Source: Aeromonas sanarellii
GTDB lineage: Bacteria > Pseudomonadota > Gammaproteobacteria > Enterobacterales > Aeromonadaceae
Assembly (NCBI RefSeq): GCF_000820085.1
Contig: NZ_CDBN01000098.1
Location: 115,685 to 179,684 of the forward strand
Length of the DNA: 64,000 bases
Reading direction: 5' to 3'
The position numbers and the translations under genes are program-made. Shown here piece by piece: positions 33,680-42,118 of this stretch. The notes beneath the pieces were generated by a model that worked only from the letters and a program-made list of their open reading frames with translations, made no database searches and was not told the origin of the DNA. Each line of letters starts with the position of its first letter. Within the stretch, counting starts at the first letter, position 1.

Positions 33680-35278
33680 TCAGGCCGGCCCTATGCGTTC
33701 CAGCAGGCTCATGTGGGTTGAACCGTCGTGGCGCTTGAGGTTCTGCCGGTACTCGAACTGGCGCCGGCTCTCCTGCTTCAGACCCAGCATCAGGGAGTAG
33801 CACATGGCCAGCATGATCACCGAGAAGGGCAACGCGGCTATGATGCTGGCGGCCTGCAGGGCGGCCAGGCCGCCGGAGACCAGCAGGATGGCCGCCACCA
33901 GCCCCTGGCCCAGCCCCCAGATGGCGCGGTGCAGCACGGGAGGATCCTGATCGCCGATGGAGAGCAGCGTCGTAATCACCAGCGTGCCCGAGTCGCTGGA
34001 GGTGATGAAGTAGGTGCAGATGAGCAGGGTCAGCACCCCCTTGGCAATCCAGCCGAAGGTCTCCCAATGCAGCAGCTCCACCGTCTTGTAGAGCGCCAGG
34101 GTAACGTCCTGGTTGACCGCTTCCACCACGCCGCCGCCACCGAACAGCTCCAGGTTCATGGCCGTGCCGCCGAACACGGTGAGCCAGAGCATGCCGAGCA
34201 GGGAGGGCACCAGCAGGACACCGAGCACGAATTCGCGGATGGTGCGCCCCTTGGAGATGCGGGCGATGAACATGCCGACAAAGGGTGCCCAGGCGATCCA
34301 CCAGCCCCAGTAAAACGCCGTCCAGCTCGACTGCCAGGCCGAGGTGCCGTTGGCCTCTGTGTTGGTCCAGAAACTCAGACGGACGATGTTCTGCAGGTAG
34401 TCACCTATGTTCTGCACATAGGCGTTGAGGATGTAAGTGGTGGGCCCCAGCGCCAGGAAGAGCGCGAGCACGAAGACGCTGAGCCAGATATTGAGCTCGG
34501 AGAGGATCTTCACCCCGCGCCCGACACCGGAGATGGCCGACAGGGTGGCGATCAGGCTGATGCCGCCGATGAGCCAGAGCTGGTTCACCTGGGATACCTC
34601 CATCCCGAACATCTGGTTCAGGCCTGTGTTCATCTGGGAAACCCCGAGGCCGAGGGAGGTCGCCACCCCGAACACGGTGCCGAACACCGCCAGCACGTCG
34701 GCGGCATGGCCCCAGAAGCCGTAGATGCGATCCCCGAGGATGGGATAAAGCACAGAGCGGATGGCCAGTGGCAACTTGCGCCGGTAGCTGAAGAAGGCCA
34801 GCGACAGGCCGACGATCACATAGATGGCCCAGGGGTGCAGACCCCAGTGGAAGAAGGTGAGGCGCATGGCGATCTGGGCCGCCTCCGGCGTCATCCCTTC
34901 GGTGACGAAGGGGTTGCCCTGCAGGTGGTTCATGGGCTCGGCGATGCTCCAGAACACCAGGCCGATCCCCATGCCCGCACTGAACAGCATGGAGAACCAG
35001 GCAAAGTAGCCAAACTCCGGTACCTGGTCGTCGTCGCCCAGCCGGATGCTGCCAAAGCGGCTGAACATCAGGTAGACGGCGAAGAACAGGAACAGGGCGA
35101 CCACCAGGATGTAGTACCACTTGAAACCTGCAATGATTTGATCCTTGGCCCCGGTAAACCAGGTGCCCGCCGTATCCGGATCAAAGACGCCGAACAGCAG
35201 GAAGAGGGTCACGACGGTGAGGGCCGTCATGGCCATGGTGGGGTTGAGGCCTTTCAAAAGCCCTTTGGTTGCTCTCAT
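33680..35278 (-). CDS. BCCT-family betaine/carnitine/choline transporter
   Basis: A 532-residue inner-membrane protein of about 12 segments. The BCCT signatures include FAWFSMLFSAGMGIGLVFW, FHWGLHPWAIYVIVGLSLAF and YWGWWIAWAPFVGMFIARIS followed by KGRTIREF. The aromatic substrate-box residues are present. The C-terminus is short (ERIGPA), unlike the long osmosensing tail of BetP. It lies 11 bp downstream of an unknown 175-residue gene and near a CosR-like regulator, so osmolyte uptake is likely. The exact substrate is not known. Confidence 0.9.
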   Translation of the reverse strand: MRATKGLLKGLNPTMAMTALTVVTLFLLFGVFDPDTAGTWFTGAKDQIIAGFKWYYILVVALFLFFAVYLMFSRFGSIRLGDDDQVPEFGYFAWFSMLFSAGMGIGLVFWSIAEPMNHLQGNPFVTEGMTPEAAQIAMRLTFFHWGLHPWAIYVIVGLSLAFFSYRRKLPLAIRSVLYPILGDRIYGFWGHAADVLAVFGTVFGVATSLGLGVSQMNTGLNQMFGMEVSQVNQLWLIGGISLIATLSAISGVGRGVKILSELNIWLSVFVLALFLALGPTTYILNAYVQNIGDYLQNIVRLSFWTNTEANGTSAWQSSWTAFYWGWWIAWAPFVGMFIARISKGRTIREFVLGVLLVPSLLGMLWLTVFGGTAMNLELFGGGGVVEAVNQDVTLALYKTVELLHWETFGWIAKGVLTLLICTYFITSSDSGTLVITTLLSIGDQDPPVLHRAIWGLGQGLVAAILLVSGGLAALQAASIIAALPFSVIMLAMCYSLMLGLKQESRRQFEYRQNLKRHDGSTHMSLLERIGPA

Positions 35279-35289
35279 CTGGCCTCCTT

Positions 35290-35817
35290 TTAGTCGTTGT
35301 TGAAGAAGTCTTCGCCCACGTGATCGCCGGCGCCGCCGATGGCGCGATAGACCAGGCGACCGGCGGCCTGCTCACGGTGATCCACCAGGCTGACCGAAGG
35401 CTGGCCGTTCACCGCGTGGCGCTTGCCGAGGAAGATGGCCATGGGCACTCCCAGACCTGAGACACCGCTGGTGATCCAGAGGCGGTTGAAGTCGAAAGAA
35501 CCGCCGATGAACTCCAGCTGGGCCAGGCCGTTGTCGAGGCCGGCGAGGTAGAAGTGCATGGCACTCTCGTCGGGGAAGAGGTGCACCAGCACATAGGCGT
35601 AGCGCAACTCATTGACCAACTCCTTTAGACTGAAAGAACCTGTGTTGCTGCAGGAGAGGGGCAACTCCCCATCGTAGTGATGTACCTTGAGGTTGTTGGG
35701 GTCCTCGTCATAGGCGGGTTGATAACGCACGAAAGCCGAGGTATCAGGCAGTTCATAGCGCACTCTGACCACGCGAAGGTCGGCAACCAGGGACTTGATA
35801 TCCAGGTCGTCATTCAT
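35290..35817 (-). CDS. Conserved hypothetical protein cotranscribed with the BCCT transporter
   Basis: A 175-residue soluble protein starting MNDDLDIKSLVADLRVVRVR, with no signal peptide or clear membrane segment. The start at 35817 has GAGGAG upstream. Its stop is 11 bp before the BCCT start, implying one transcript and a linked role in osmolyte uptake. I recognise no catalytic motif. It has mixed alpha/beta character with a hydrophobic Gly-rich strand (GVSGLGVPMAIFLGKR). Confidence 0.75.
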   Translation of the reverse strand: MNDDLDIKSLVADLRVVRVRYELPDTSAFVRYQPAYDEDPNNLKVHHYDGELPLSCSNTGSFSLKELVNELRYAYVLVHLFPDESAMHFYLAGLDNGLAQLEFIGGSFDFNRLWITSGVSGLGVPMAIFLGKRHAVNGQPSVSLVDHREQAAGRLVYRAIGGAGDHVGEDFFNND

Positions 35818-35980
35818 GATGTCACTCCTCAAATATCGGGTTTTAATGGGGCTATTGCCTAATAACCTATCACAAAATTAATTAGAGCAGAAATCATTAC
35901 AGTGAAAACCATATTGACCTGGTGGTGAATTAGGCGGAGAATTTTGCGCCTCTCCACTGCCCTGCGATGACCCAGACCCC

Positions 35981-36460
35981 ATGGAAAAACATGATGAAGT
36001 GCTGATCGCCCTGCGCCAGATCATCCGTGCCATCGACATGCACTCCAAGCGCCTGATCAAGGAGGCCGGACTGACGTCGCCGCAGCTCCTGCTGCTCAAG
36101 GGGATAGACGAACTGGGCCAGATCTCCATGCGCCAGCTGGCGGATCACACCAACATGAGCCAGGCCACCGCGACCACCATCATGGACCGGCTGGAGAGCC
36201 GTCAACTGGTGCAGCGCATTCGCAGCGAAACCGACAAACGCAAGGTCCATGCGACACTCACCGACGCGGGACGCGCCCTGCTGGCCCAGGCCCCCACTCC
36301 GCTGCAGGAGAGCTTCATCCAGCGCTTCCAGGCCCTGGAAAACTGGGAGCAGGGGTTGCTGCTCTCCTCCCTGCAGCGCATTTCGGCCATGATGAACGCC
36401 GACGGCATCGATGCCGCCCCCGTGCTGAGCGTCCGCCCCCTGACCGAAGAGCGGGCCTGA
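35981..36460 (+). CDS. MarR-family regulator, CosR/EctR-like
   Basis: A 159-residue winged-helix protein. MEKHDEVLIALRQIIRAIDM opens the dimerisation helix. The recognition helix region is QLADHTNMSQATATTIMDRL, and the wing is RSETDKRKVHATLTDAG. The N-terminal pattern IALRQIIRAIDMHSKRL resembles, from memory, CosR of Vibrio and EctR of ectoine clusters, which control compatible-solute genes including BCCT transporters. Divergence from the BCCT unit, 163 bp away, supports that. The start has only a weak ribosome-binding site. Confidence 0.8.
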   Translation: MEKHDEVLIALRQIIRAIDMHSKRLIKEAGLTSPQLLLLKGIDELGQISMRQLADHTNMSQATATTIMDRLESRQLVQRIRSETDKRKVHATLTDAGRALLAQAPTPLQESFIQRFQALENWEQGLLLSSLQRISAMMNADGIDAAPVLSVRPLTEERA

Positions 36461-36471
36461 TCGCCAGGCAT

Positions 36472-36500
36472 AAAAAAAGCTCCCATTGGGAGCTTTTTTT
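36472..36500. terminator. Bidirectional terminator between the marR-like gene and yjaG
   Basis: A 13-bp perfect stem, AAAAAAAGCTCCC/GGGAGCTTTTTTT, around ATT. Confidence 0.93.
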
Positions 36501-36520
36501 ATGGGAATCGAGCGAAAGGC

Positions 36521-37102
36521 TCACTCTTCCAGGCTGATGCCGATGTTGGAGACCCCGTCCTGGGCCGCAAAGGTGCGGATGGCAAGGATCCGATCGCTGT
36601 CTCGCTCATGAGCCACCCGCTTGAGCAACTCGACCTGGAACTCCAGCTCGGCCTCCATGTATTCGTGCTCGTAGAGCTCCTCGTCGCTCAGCTCACGACC
36701 TTCCAGCATGTCGATGAACCCTGCCACCGTCCCCACGGACGCGTGGCTGGCATCGTTCGCCTCCTCGCCCACCCGGCAGATCACCGAGTTGTAGGCGCAG
36801 CCCAGCGCCACGCAGGCATCCAGTGCCGGATAGGCGCCGTAGGATTCAAACTTGCGGGGATCGGGAATATAGACTTCAAACGCCTCCAGAATGGCGCCCA
36901 GATTGACGCGGGATCCCTTCACCGTCAGGTAGTTCCACATCTGATCCAGGGCGTGGCGAAACGCCTTCGCATCCCCGAAGCCGGCGGCCTGGGTAAACAG
37001 CGCATAGTTGGGGTACATGCGCTCTGCCAGCGCCAGGGTGTAGACCGTCTGCTGCCAGGGCTGCAGCTCGGCCAGTCGCTTATAAAACTTGTCACCAAAC
37101 AC
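36521..37102 (-). CDS. yjaG: YjaG/DUF416 family protein
   Basis: A 193-residue cytosolic protein of unknown function. The segments ALAERMYPNYALFTQAAGFG, YPALDACVALGCAY and DGVSNIGISLEE match YjaG of E. coli (196 residues). The GTG start at 37102 is chosen because it gives the family length and begins VFGDKFYKRLAELQPWQQ. The open frame continues upstream to 37303 but would add an implausible extension overlapping the neighbouring gene. AAGGA lies 12 nt upstream. Confidence 0.82.
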   Translation of the reverse strand: MFGDKFYKRLAELQPWQQTVYTLALAERMYPNYALFTQAAGFGDAKAFRHALDQMWNYLTVKGSRVNLGAILEAFEVYIPDPRKFESYGAYPALDACVALGCAYNSVICRVGEEANDASHASVGTVAGFIDMLEGRELSDEELYEHEYMEAELEFQVELLKRVAHERDSDRILAIRTFAAQDGVSNIGISLEE

Positions 37103-37262
37103 TGGAGTCGGGTCCTTTGCAAAATGTGGGGCAGATTGTAGCCCACGAGGGGCGTGGCGAAAATGAAAAAGCGCCCCACTCGACTTTCTTGCCAGATCAA
37201 CTGGGGTAAGATGGGGAGAGTACCCCCTTAGCCCTGCCGTAAACACGATAAGGAACAAGAGT

Positions 37263-38207
37263 ATGAGCCAACGTACCCTGCTTCTGCTCAGCCAGGACAA
37301 CAATCACTATGAACGCCTGCTCAAGGCGGCCCACCTCCCCTATCTGCACATACTGCGGGCCGACAACCAGAACGAGGCCGAGAAACTGATCGGCGAGGCG
37401 CACATCCTGATGGCCGAACCGGCCCGCGCCAGGCCGCTGCTGGCCAAGGCTGGCAAGCTCGTCTGGCTGCAATCCACCTATGCCGGAGTCGACGTGCTGC
37501 TGGATGCCAGCTGCCGTCGCGACTACCTGCTGACCAATGTCCGCGGCATCTTCGGCCCGCTGATGAGCGAATACGTGTTCGGCCACCTGCTCAGCCTCAG
37601 CCGCCAGCTGCCGCTCTATCGGGAGCAACAGCAGCAGACGCTGTGGCAGAGCCACCCCTATCAGGGGCTCAAGGGCAAGACCCTGCTGCTGCTCGGCACC
37701 GGCAGCATAGGCCAGCACATCGCCCACACCGGCAAGCACTTCGGCATGACGGTGCTCGGCATCAGCCACAGCGGCCGCGAACGCGCAGGGTTCGATCAGG
37801 TGTATCAACTGCCCGCACTCAACAAGATGCTGGCCCAGGCCGATGTCGTCGTCAGCGTGCTGCCGGCAACCCGCGAGACCCGTCACCTGTTCACCGCCGA
37901 TCGCTTCAACCACTGCAAGCCGGGGGCTATCTTCTTCAACGTCGGCCGGGGCAATGCCGTGCACGAAGGCGACCTGCTGGTGGCATTGCGCAGCGGCAAG
38001 CTGGGCACTGCGGTGCTGGACGTGTTCGAGCAGGAGCCCCTGCCCGCCGACAGCCCGCTCTGGCATCAACCCAATCTCGTCATCACCCCCCACAACAGCG
38101 CCTACAGCTTCCCGGAAGATGTGGCCCAGATCTTCATCCGCAACTACATCCGCTTCATCGACGGCCAGCAGCTCGATGGCCGGATTGACTTCGACAAGGG
38201 TTACTGA
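37263..38207 (+). CDS. D-2-hydroxyacid dehydrogenase (NAD-binding, GhrA-like)
   Basis: A 314-residue oxidoreductase. An N-terminal catalytic lobe (MSQRTLLLLSQDNNHY...) precedes a Rossmann domain with GKTLLLLGTGSIGQHIA (GxGxxG, about residue 145). The catalytic Arg is in FFNVGRGNAVHEGDL, the Glu in DVFEQEPLP, and the His in ITPHNSAYSF. In this family these act on glyoxylate/hydroxypyruvate-type 2-keto acids. The substrate here is not determined. It is divergent from yjaG. Confidence 0.88.
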   Translation: MSQRTLLLLSQDNNHYERLLKAAHLPYLHILRADNQNEAEKLIGEAHILMAEPARARPLLAKAGKLVWLQSTYAGVDVLLDASCRRDYLLTNVRGIFGPLMSEYVFGHLLSLSRQLPLYREQQQQTLWQSHPYQGLKGKTLLLLGTGSIGQHIAHTGKHFGMTVLGISHSGRERAGFDQVYQLPALNKMLAQADVVVSVLPATRETRHLFTADRFNHCKPGAIFFNVGRGNAVHEGDLLVALRSGKLGTAVLDVFEQEPLPADSPLWHQPNLVITPHNSAYSFPEDVAQIFIRNYIRFIDGQQLDGRIDFDKGY

Positions 38208-38220
38208 GCCCGGTCCATGA

Positions 38221-38251
38221 AAAAGGCCCCGCCATCATGGCGGGGCCTTTT
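38221..38251 (+). terminator. Terminator of the dehydrogenase gene
   Basis: AAAAGGCCCCGCCA/TGGCGGGGCCTTTT around TCA. Confidence 0.93.
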
Positions 38252-38273
38252 GCTATCTGGGAAAGAGGGAGGA

Positions 38274-39611
38274 TCAACCCGCCTCCATCTCTTTGCGGTA
38301 ACTCTTCACCTTGGCGAGGAACTGGCGCTTCTCCTTGCCGCTCAGGGGCTCCGCCATCGGCAGCTTGACCTTCATGGCATCGACCGGCCGGTTGTTGATC
38401 CGCACCTCGTAGTGCAGGTGGGCACCGGTGGAGCGGCCCGTGTTGCCGGAGAGCGCTATCTTGTCCCCCATCTTCACCTTCTGGCCCGGTTTCACCAGCA
38501 GCTTGCTCAGGTGCAGGTAACGGGTCGTCAGGGTCCGGCCGTGCTTGATCACCACATAGGTACCGGCCAGCGGGTGGCGGGTGGCCTTGAGCACCACGCC
38601 GTCCCCGGTGGCCATGACGGCCGTCCCGACCGGCAGCGCGAAGTCGGTGCCCTCGTGGGGACGCACCTGGCCCGTGATGGGATGACGCCGTGCCGGGTTG
38701 AAGTTGGAACTGACCCGATAGCGGCTGTGGGTCGGGTAACGGCGGAAACCCCGCTCCAGGCTGTTCGCCTGGCCGTCATAGTAGTTGCCATCCTCAGACA
38801 ACCAGGCCGACGCCGCCTTGCCCTGGCTGAAGACTTCGACCCCGAGCAGCTGGGTGTTGCCCGTGCTCTTGCCCTCTACCGTCTCCTGGCGCACCAATAC
38901 CTTGAATTTATCCCCTTTTTTCAGATCCTTAGCGAAGTTCAGGCGCCACTGAAACAGGTTGGCAATCTTCTGGATGTGGTTCGCCGGGATCCCCGCGTTG
39001 CGGGCGCTGACGTAGAAGCTGCCGTTGATGACGCCTTCATAACTCTTCTTCTGCCACTCCACCTCTTCGTTGAGCATGTTGGCACTGTAGGTGTCATCGG
39101 TGCGCTCCAGTACCAGGGTCTGCTTGATGTTCAGACGGATCTTCAGTTGCTGCAGTATGTTGTCCTGATCGATCAGCAGCTCTATGGTCTGGCCGGGCTT
39201 GAGGCGGGCCAGATGGTTCTTGGTGTCCGCATCCAGCACCTTGTAGAGGGTGGTGGTGGACAGGCCCAGGGTGTTGAAGATGGTGGTCAGGTTTTCGCCG
39301 TTGCGTACCCGGTAGTCCTGCCATTGGGGCGTGGGATCGGCCGGAATGTCGTCCTCCGGAGCTGCGGCCTCCACCAGCTCGTGATCCGGGATGTCGTTGA
39401 AGTCGGTATTGTCTTCGTTGGTTGCGGTGCCCGTGGTGGCGATCGGCAACTCCAGACGCAGTGGCCGCTCCAGGATGTCACCCGGGGCTGGCAATACGGC
39501 TACCGCTGACAGCGTCATGGCCGTGAGCAATAGCATGGCGTAAAAGTGTTTGCGGGGAACCGGGGGTTCCCAATTGGCAGCCTGTGCTACCAAGGGACGG
39601 AGACGTTTCAT
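38274..39611 (-). CDS. mepM: M23 peptidoglycan DD-endopeptidase (MepM/ShyA-like)
   Basis: A 445-residue envelope enzyme that cuts peptide cross-links to allow wall growth. Order of domains: a short cytosolic stretch and one membrane anchor (HFYAMLLLTAMTLSAVAVL), an OapA/LysM-like region (YRVRNGENLTTIFNTLGL), an inhibitory Csd3-type domain, and the LytM domain with HEGTDFALPVGT and HLHYEV zinc/catalytic motifs near residues 335 and 415. Such enzymes are often zinc-regulated (Zur) in Vibrio. No Zur box was seen here. Confidence 0.9.
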   Translation of the reverse strand: MKRLRPLVAQAANWEPPVPRKHFYAMLLLTAMTLSAVAVLPAPGDILERPLRLELPIATTGTATNEDNTDFNDIPDHELVEAAAPEDDIPADPTPQWQDYRVRNGENLTTIFNTLGLSTTTLYKVLDADTKNHLARLKPGQTIELLIDQDNILQQLKIRLNIKQTLVLERTDDTYSANMLNEEVEWQKKSYEGVINGSFYVSARNAGIPANHIQKIANLFQWRLNFAKDLKKGDKFKVLVRQETVEGKSTGNTQLLGVEVFSQGKAASAWLSEDGNYYDGQANSLERGFRRYPTHSRYRVSSNFNPARRHPITGQVRPHEGTDFALPVGTAVMATGDGVVLKATRHPLAGTYVVIKHGRTLTTRYLHLSKLLVKPGQKVKMGDKIALSGNTGRSTGAHLHYEVRINNRPVDAMKVKLPMAEPLSGKEKRQFLAKVKSYRKEMEAG

Positions 39612-39881
39612 CCGCTATCCTGTTATTAGATCTAAGGGTGGTGTTTGTGGGTCTGTTTTTATGATTTTTTATTATGAAAACCGAATATCTGGCTTTTAGA
39701 CCTAAATACTTACAAAAAGTTCATAGCTACATGCACGAAACTCACATTTTATGCATAACCTTCCAGCATGGGCAGAAATGATCGTCGTTTTTAGCCATTT
39801 TTTTCTATTTTTAAGAACCTAGTCCGGTTGTTTGGCGCTCCGGATCCGCAAATGTTGCAAAAACATCACCATGGAGTGGGT

Positions 39882-41180
39882 ATGTCATTGGCAAAATTGT
39901 TAAATGTGATCATCCTAATCCTGTTCGCCATCGGTGCCGTCCTGCTGCTCATGCTGGAGATCACCACGGTACGACAATCCATTCTCGACCAGATGTCGGC
40001 CAATCTTGAGACCGCCATCACTGCCCTGGGTCTGGTACTCCAGGGCACCCTGCTCAATGATGACAAGGTTCTCGCGGAAACCATCGTCAATGCCATGTTC
40101 GACGGCGGCTTCGTCAGCTCGGTGGTCTTGCTGGATCCGGACGGTCAACTGCTGTTCCAGAAGGTCTTCCACACCGCACAACAAAACGTCCCCACCTGGC
40201 TTCCCTCGGTTATCGACATGCCCCCGGTCAAGATTGAGCAGGAGTTGACCGATGGCTGGCGCATCCTTGGGACTCTCACGCTGGAAGGGCACGAGGGGTA
40301 TGCCTACCAGCACCTGTGGAACGCCATCAGCCGTACCGGGCTTGCCCTGCTCGCCGGACTACTGGTCTTTACTCTGGTCATCACCTGGGTATGCCGTCGC
40401 CTGCTGCGTCCGCTTGAACAGATCAGCCAGCAACTGACCCAGATCCGCAAACGTCAGTTCAGCGGCAACCTGCCTCTCCCCTGGCTTCGCGAGTTGCAGG
40501 AGGTCGCCACCTCCATCAATCAACTGGTGTCCGAACGCAAGCGGGATCTGCTGCAGCAACGGCTCAAAATCACCCAGCTCGGCAGGCTCGACGTCCCCCT
40601 GGCTCACCAGAAGCTGACGGGATTGACCGATACCGCAGGTGACATGTACCTGCAGCATTTCGTCTCCACTCAGGGCAACATCAGACTCTACAGCCGGCTC
40701 TTGCCCAAGCACCCCCCCACCACGGACAGTTCGCCCGATGAGATCAGGGCCCTGTTCAACGACTTTCTTGTCGAGAAAGCGGAAGGGCTTCAGCTGCCCC
40801 TCAGCCTGCTGAACCATCCCGACTGGGCACAGTTCGCCCCCTCTCTGGCCAATGCCAGAGGCAAGACCCTGGACTGGCGCTGGGATCTGGCCAGCCTGCC
40901 CCCCCTCGCCGAAGAGCGGCTGACGGCGCTTCAGACCCAGGGGATCGAGATGGCGTTCAGCAATGTCCCGATGAACAACGACAACCTGGCCAGGCTCGAT
41001 CCCATCAGGCCTGTCTTCATCAGCTGCCAGCTGACCCAGGCTCCCCTCTATTGGAATCTGCTTTCCCAGTGCCTCCATGCTTCCGGCTACACCCTGCTGG
41101 CCGAAGCCAGCGAGGTGAGCGACGTAGACACCCTGCGCAACTGGGGCATCGATGGCTACGCCACTCAGGAGGCATCATGA
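39882..41180 (+). CDS. LapD-like inner-membrane receptor lacking GGDEF, with degenerate EAL-like module
   Basis: A 432-residue protein. Membrane helix 1 is about residues 8-27. The LapD_MoxY_N periplasmic domain (28-150) shows AETIVNAMFDGGFVSSVVLL and GHEGYAYQHLW, plus DGW126 at the position of the LapG-docking tryptophan of Pseudomonas LapD. Membrane helix 2 is about 152-171 and a HAMP-like linker spans 172-223. There is no GGDEF domain. Residues about 265-428 look like a collapsed EAL fold: the EAL motif is absent, SNVPMN stands where DDFGTG is expected, and FISC stands for the K-D motif. LLAEASEVSDVDTLRNWG resembles the EAL-domain VAEGVE...LRELG region. c-di-GMP binding is therefore doubtful. 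Its stop overlaps the TAXI start (ATGA). GGAG precedes ATG 39882. Confidence 0.75.
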   Translation: MSLAKLLNVIILILFAIGAVLLLMLEITTVRQSILDQMSANLETAITALGLVLQGTLLNDDKVLAETIVNAMFDGGFVSSVVLLDPDGQLLFQKVFHTAQQNVPTWLPSVIDMPPVKIEQELTDGWRILGTLTLEGHEGYAYQHLWNAISRTGLALLAGLLVFTLVITWVCRRLLRPLEQISQQLTQIRKRQFSGNLPLPWLRELQEVATSINQLVSERKRDLLQQRLKITQLGRLDVPLAHQKLTGLTDTAGDMYLQHFVSTQGNIRLYSRLLPKHPPTTDSSPDEIRALFNDFLVEKAEGLQLPLSLLNHPDWAQFAPSLANARGKTLDWRWDLASLPPLAEERLTALQTQGIEMAFSNVPMNNDNLARLDPIRPVFISCQLTQAPLYWNLLSQCLHASGYTLLAEASEVSDVDTLRNWGIDGYATQEAS

Positions 41181-42118
41181 GAACCCCGCTGTTGTTGCTT
41201 GCCCTGTTGTGGCAACCCGCTCCACACGCCGCCTCCCTGGCCATCAGCACGGGCGGTGAGCAGGGCATCTATTACCAGGTCATCAAGGAGTTCTGCCGGC
41301 TGGCCAACAAGAGTGACCCCACGTTGTCATGCAAGCCGCAAGCCAGTTCAGGTTCCATCGAGAATCTGCGCATACTGCAGGCAGGGGAGACCCCTTATGC
41401 CCTCGTCCAGTCCGACTGGCTCTATCAGGCCAGCCAGGGGATCGGGCCGTTCGCCAAGCAACCCCAACCCGAGCTGAGAACCCTCTTCGCCACCCATGCG
41501 GAACCTTTCACCATAGTGGTGCGAGCCGATGGCGACATCACCACCCTGGCGCAACTCAAGCTGTCCCCCATCGACATGGGGTTGAAGCACTCGGGCACCC
41601 GCCAGACGGCATTGGCCCTGTTCCACGCACTGGGCACCAGAGAGCAGGACCTCGACCTGAAGAGCGTGGCCAATCTCTCCGAGGCGCTGTGCAGCAAGCA
41701 GATCGATGCCTATGGCCTGGTGATGGGCCACCCCAACCGGATCGTGCTGGCCACGGCGAAGCGCTGCGCCATCCGCTTCCTGCCGATCGAGGGGGAGACG
41801 CGGGAGCGACTGCTCAAGGGGGTCAAGTATTATCAGCGCAGCCAGGTACCCGCTCGTATCTATCCCGGCAACCTCAAGGCAACACCGACCTTCGCCATTG
41901 CCGCCACTCTGGTGACCAATGCCGCTACACCAGACGAAGACGTCTATCGTCTGACCAAAGCGATGCTGAGCCAGCAGACCGGTTTCAACGAACAGACATA
42001 TGGCTATGCCAACCTGTTCCACAAGGCGCGCAACAAGACGGGCCCGGTGCTGAGCGTCCCGCAGCACCCGGGGGCGGCAAGATACTTCGAAGAGTTGAAA
42101 AGCGCGGGCAAGCTATAG
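41177..42118 (+). CDS. TAXI-family periplasmic solute-binding protein
   Basis: A 313-residue protein with signal peptide MRTPLLLLALLWQPAPHAA, then SLAISTGGEQGIYYQVIKEF, the typical TAXI/TRAP receptor opening (TGG-x-GIYY-x-x). YALVQSDWLYQA and LKLSPIDMGLKHSGTRQTA are ligand-pocket regions of this family. AGGAGG precedes the start and ATGA overlaps the LapD-like stop, so translation is coupled. No TRAP membrane subunit is nearby, so a sensory rather than transport role is likely. The stop TAG shares the palindrome CTATAG with the convergent lapG stop. Confidence 0.82.
   Translation: MRTPLLLLALLWQPAPHAASLAISTGGEQGIYYQVIKEFCRLANKSDPTLSCKPQASSGSIENLRILQAGETPYALVQSDWLYQASQGIGPFAKQPQPELRTLFATHAEPFTIVVRADGDITTLAQLKLSPIDMGLKHSGTRQTALALFHALGTREQDLDLKSVANLSEALCSKQIDAYGLVMGHPNRIVLATAKRCAIRFLPIEGETRERLLKGVKYYQRSQVPARIYPGNLKATPTFAIAATLVTNAATPDEDVYRLTKAMLSQQTGFNEQTYGYANLFHKARNKTGPVLSVPQHPGAARYFEELKSAGKL

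Noticed and set aside
37103..37303. Longer N-terminus for YjaG with a membrane segment
   Set aside because: It would overlap the divergent dehydrogenase start, has no ribosome-binding site, and exceeds the family length. The GTG at 37102 fits the family.
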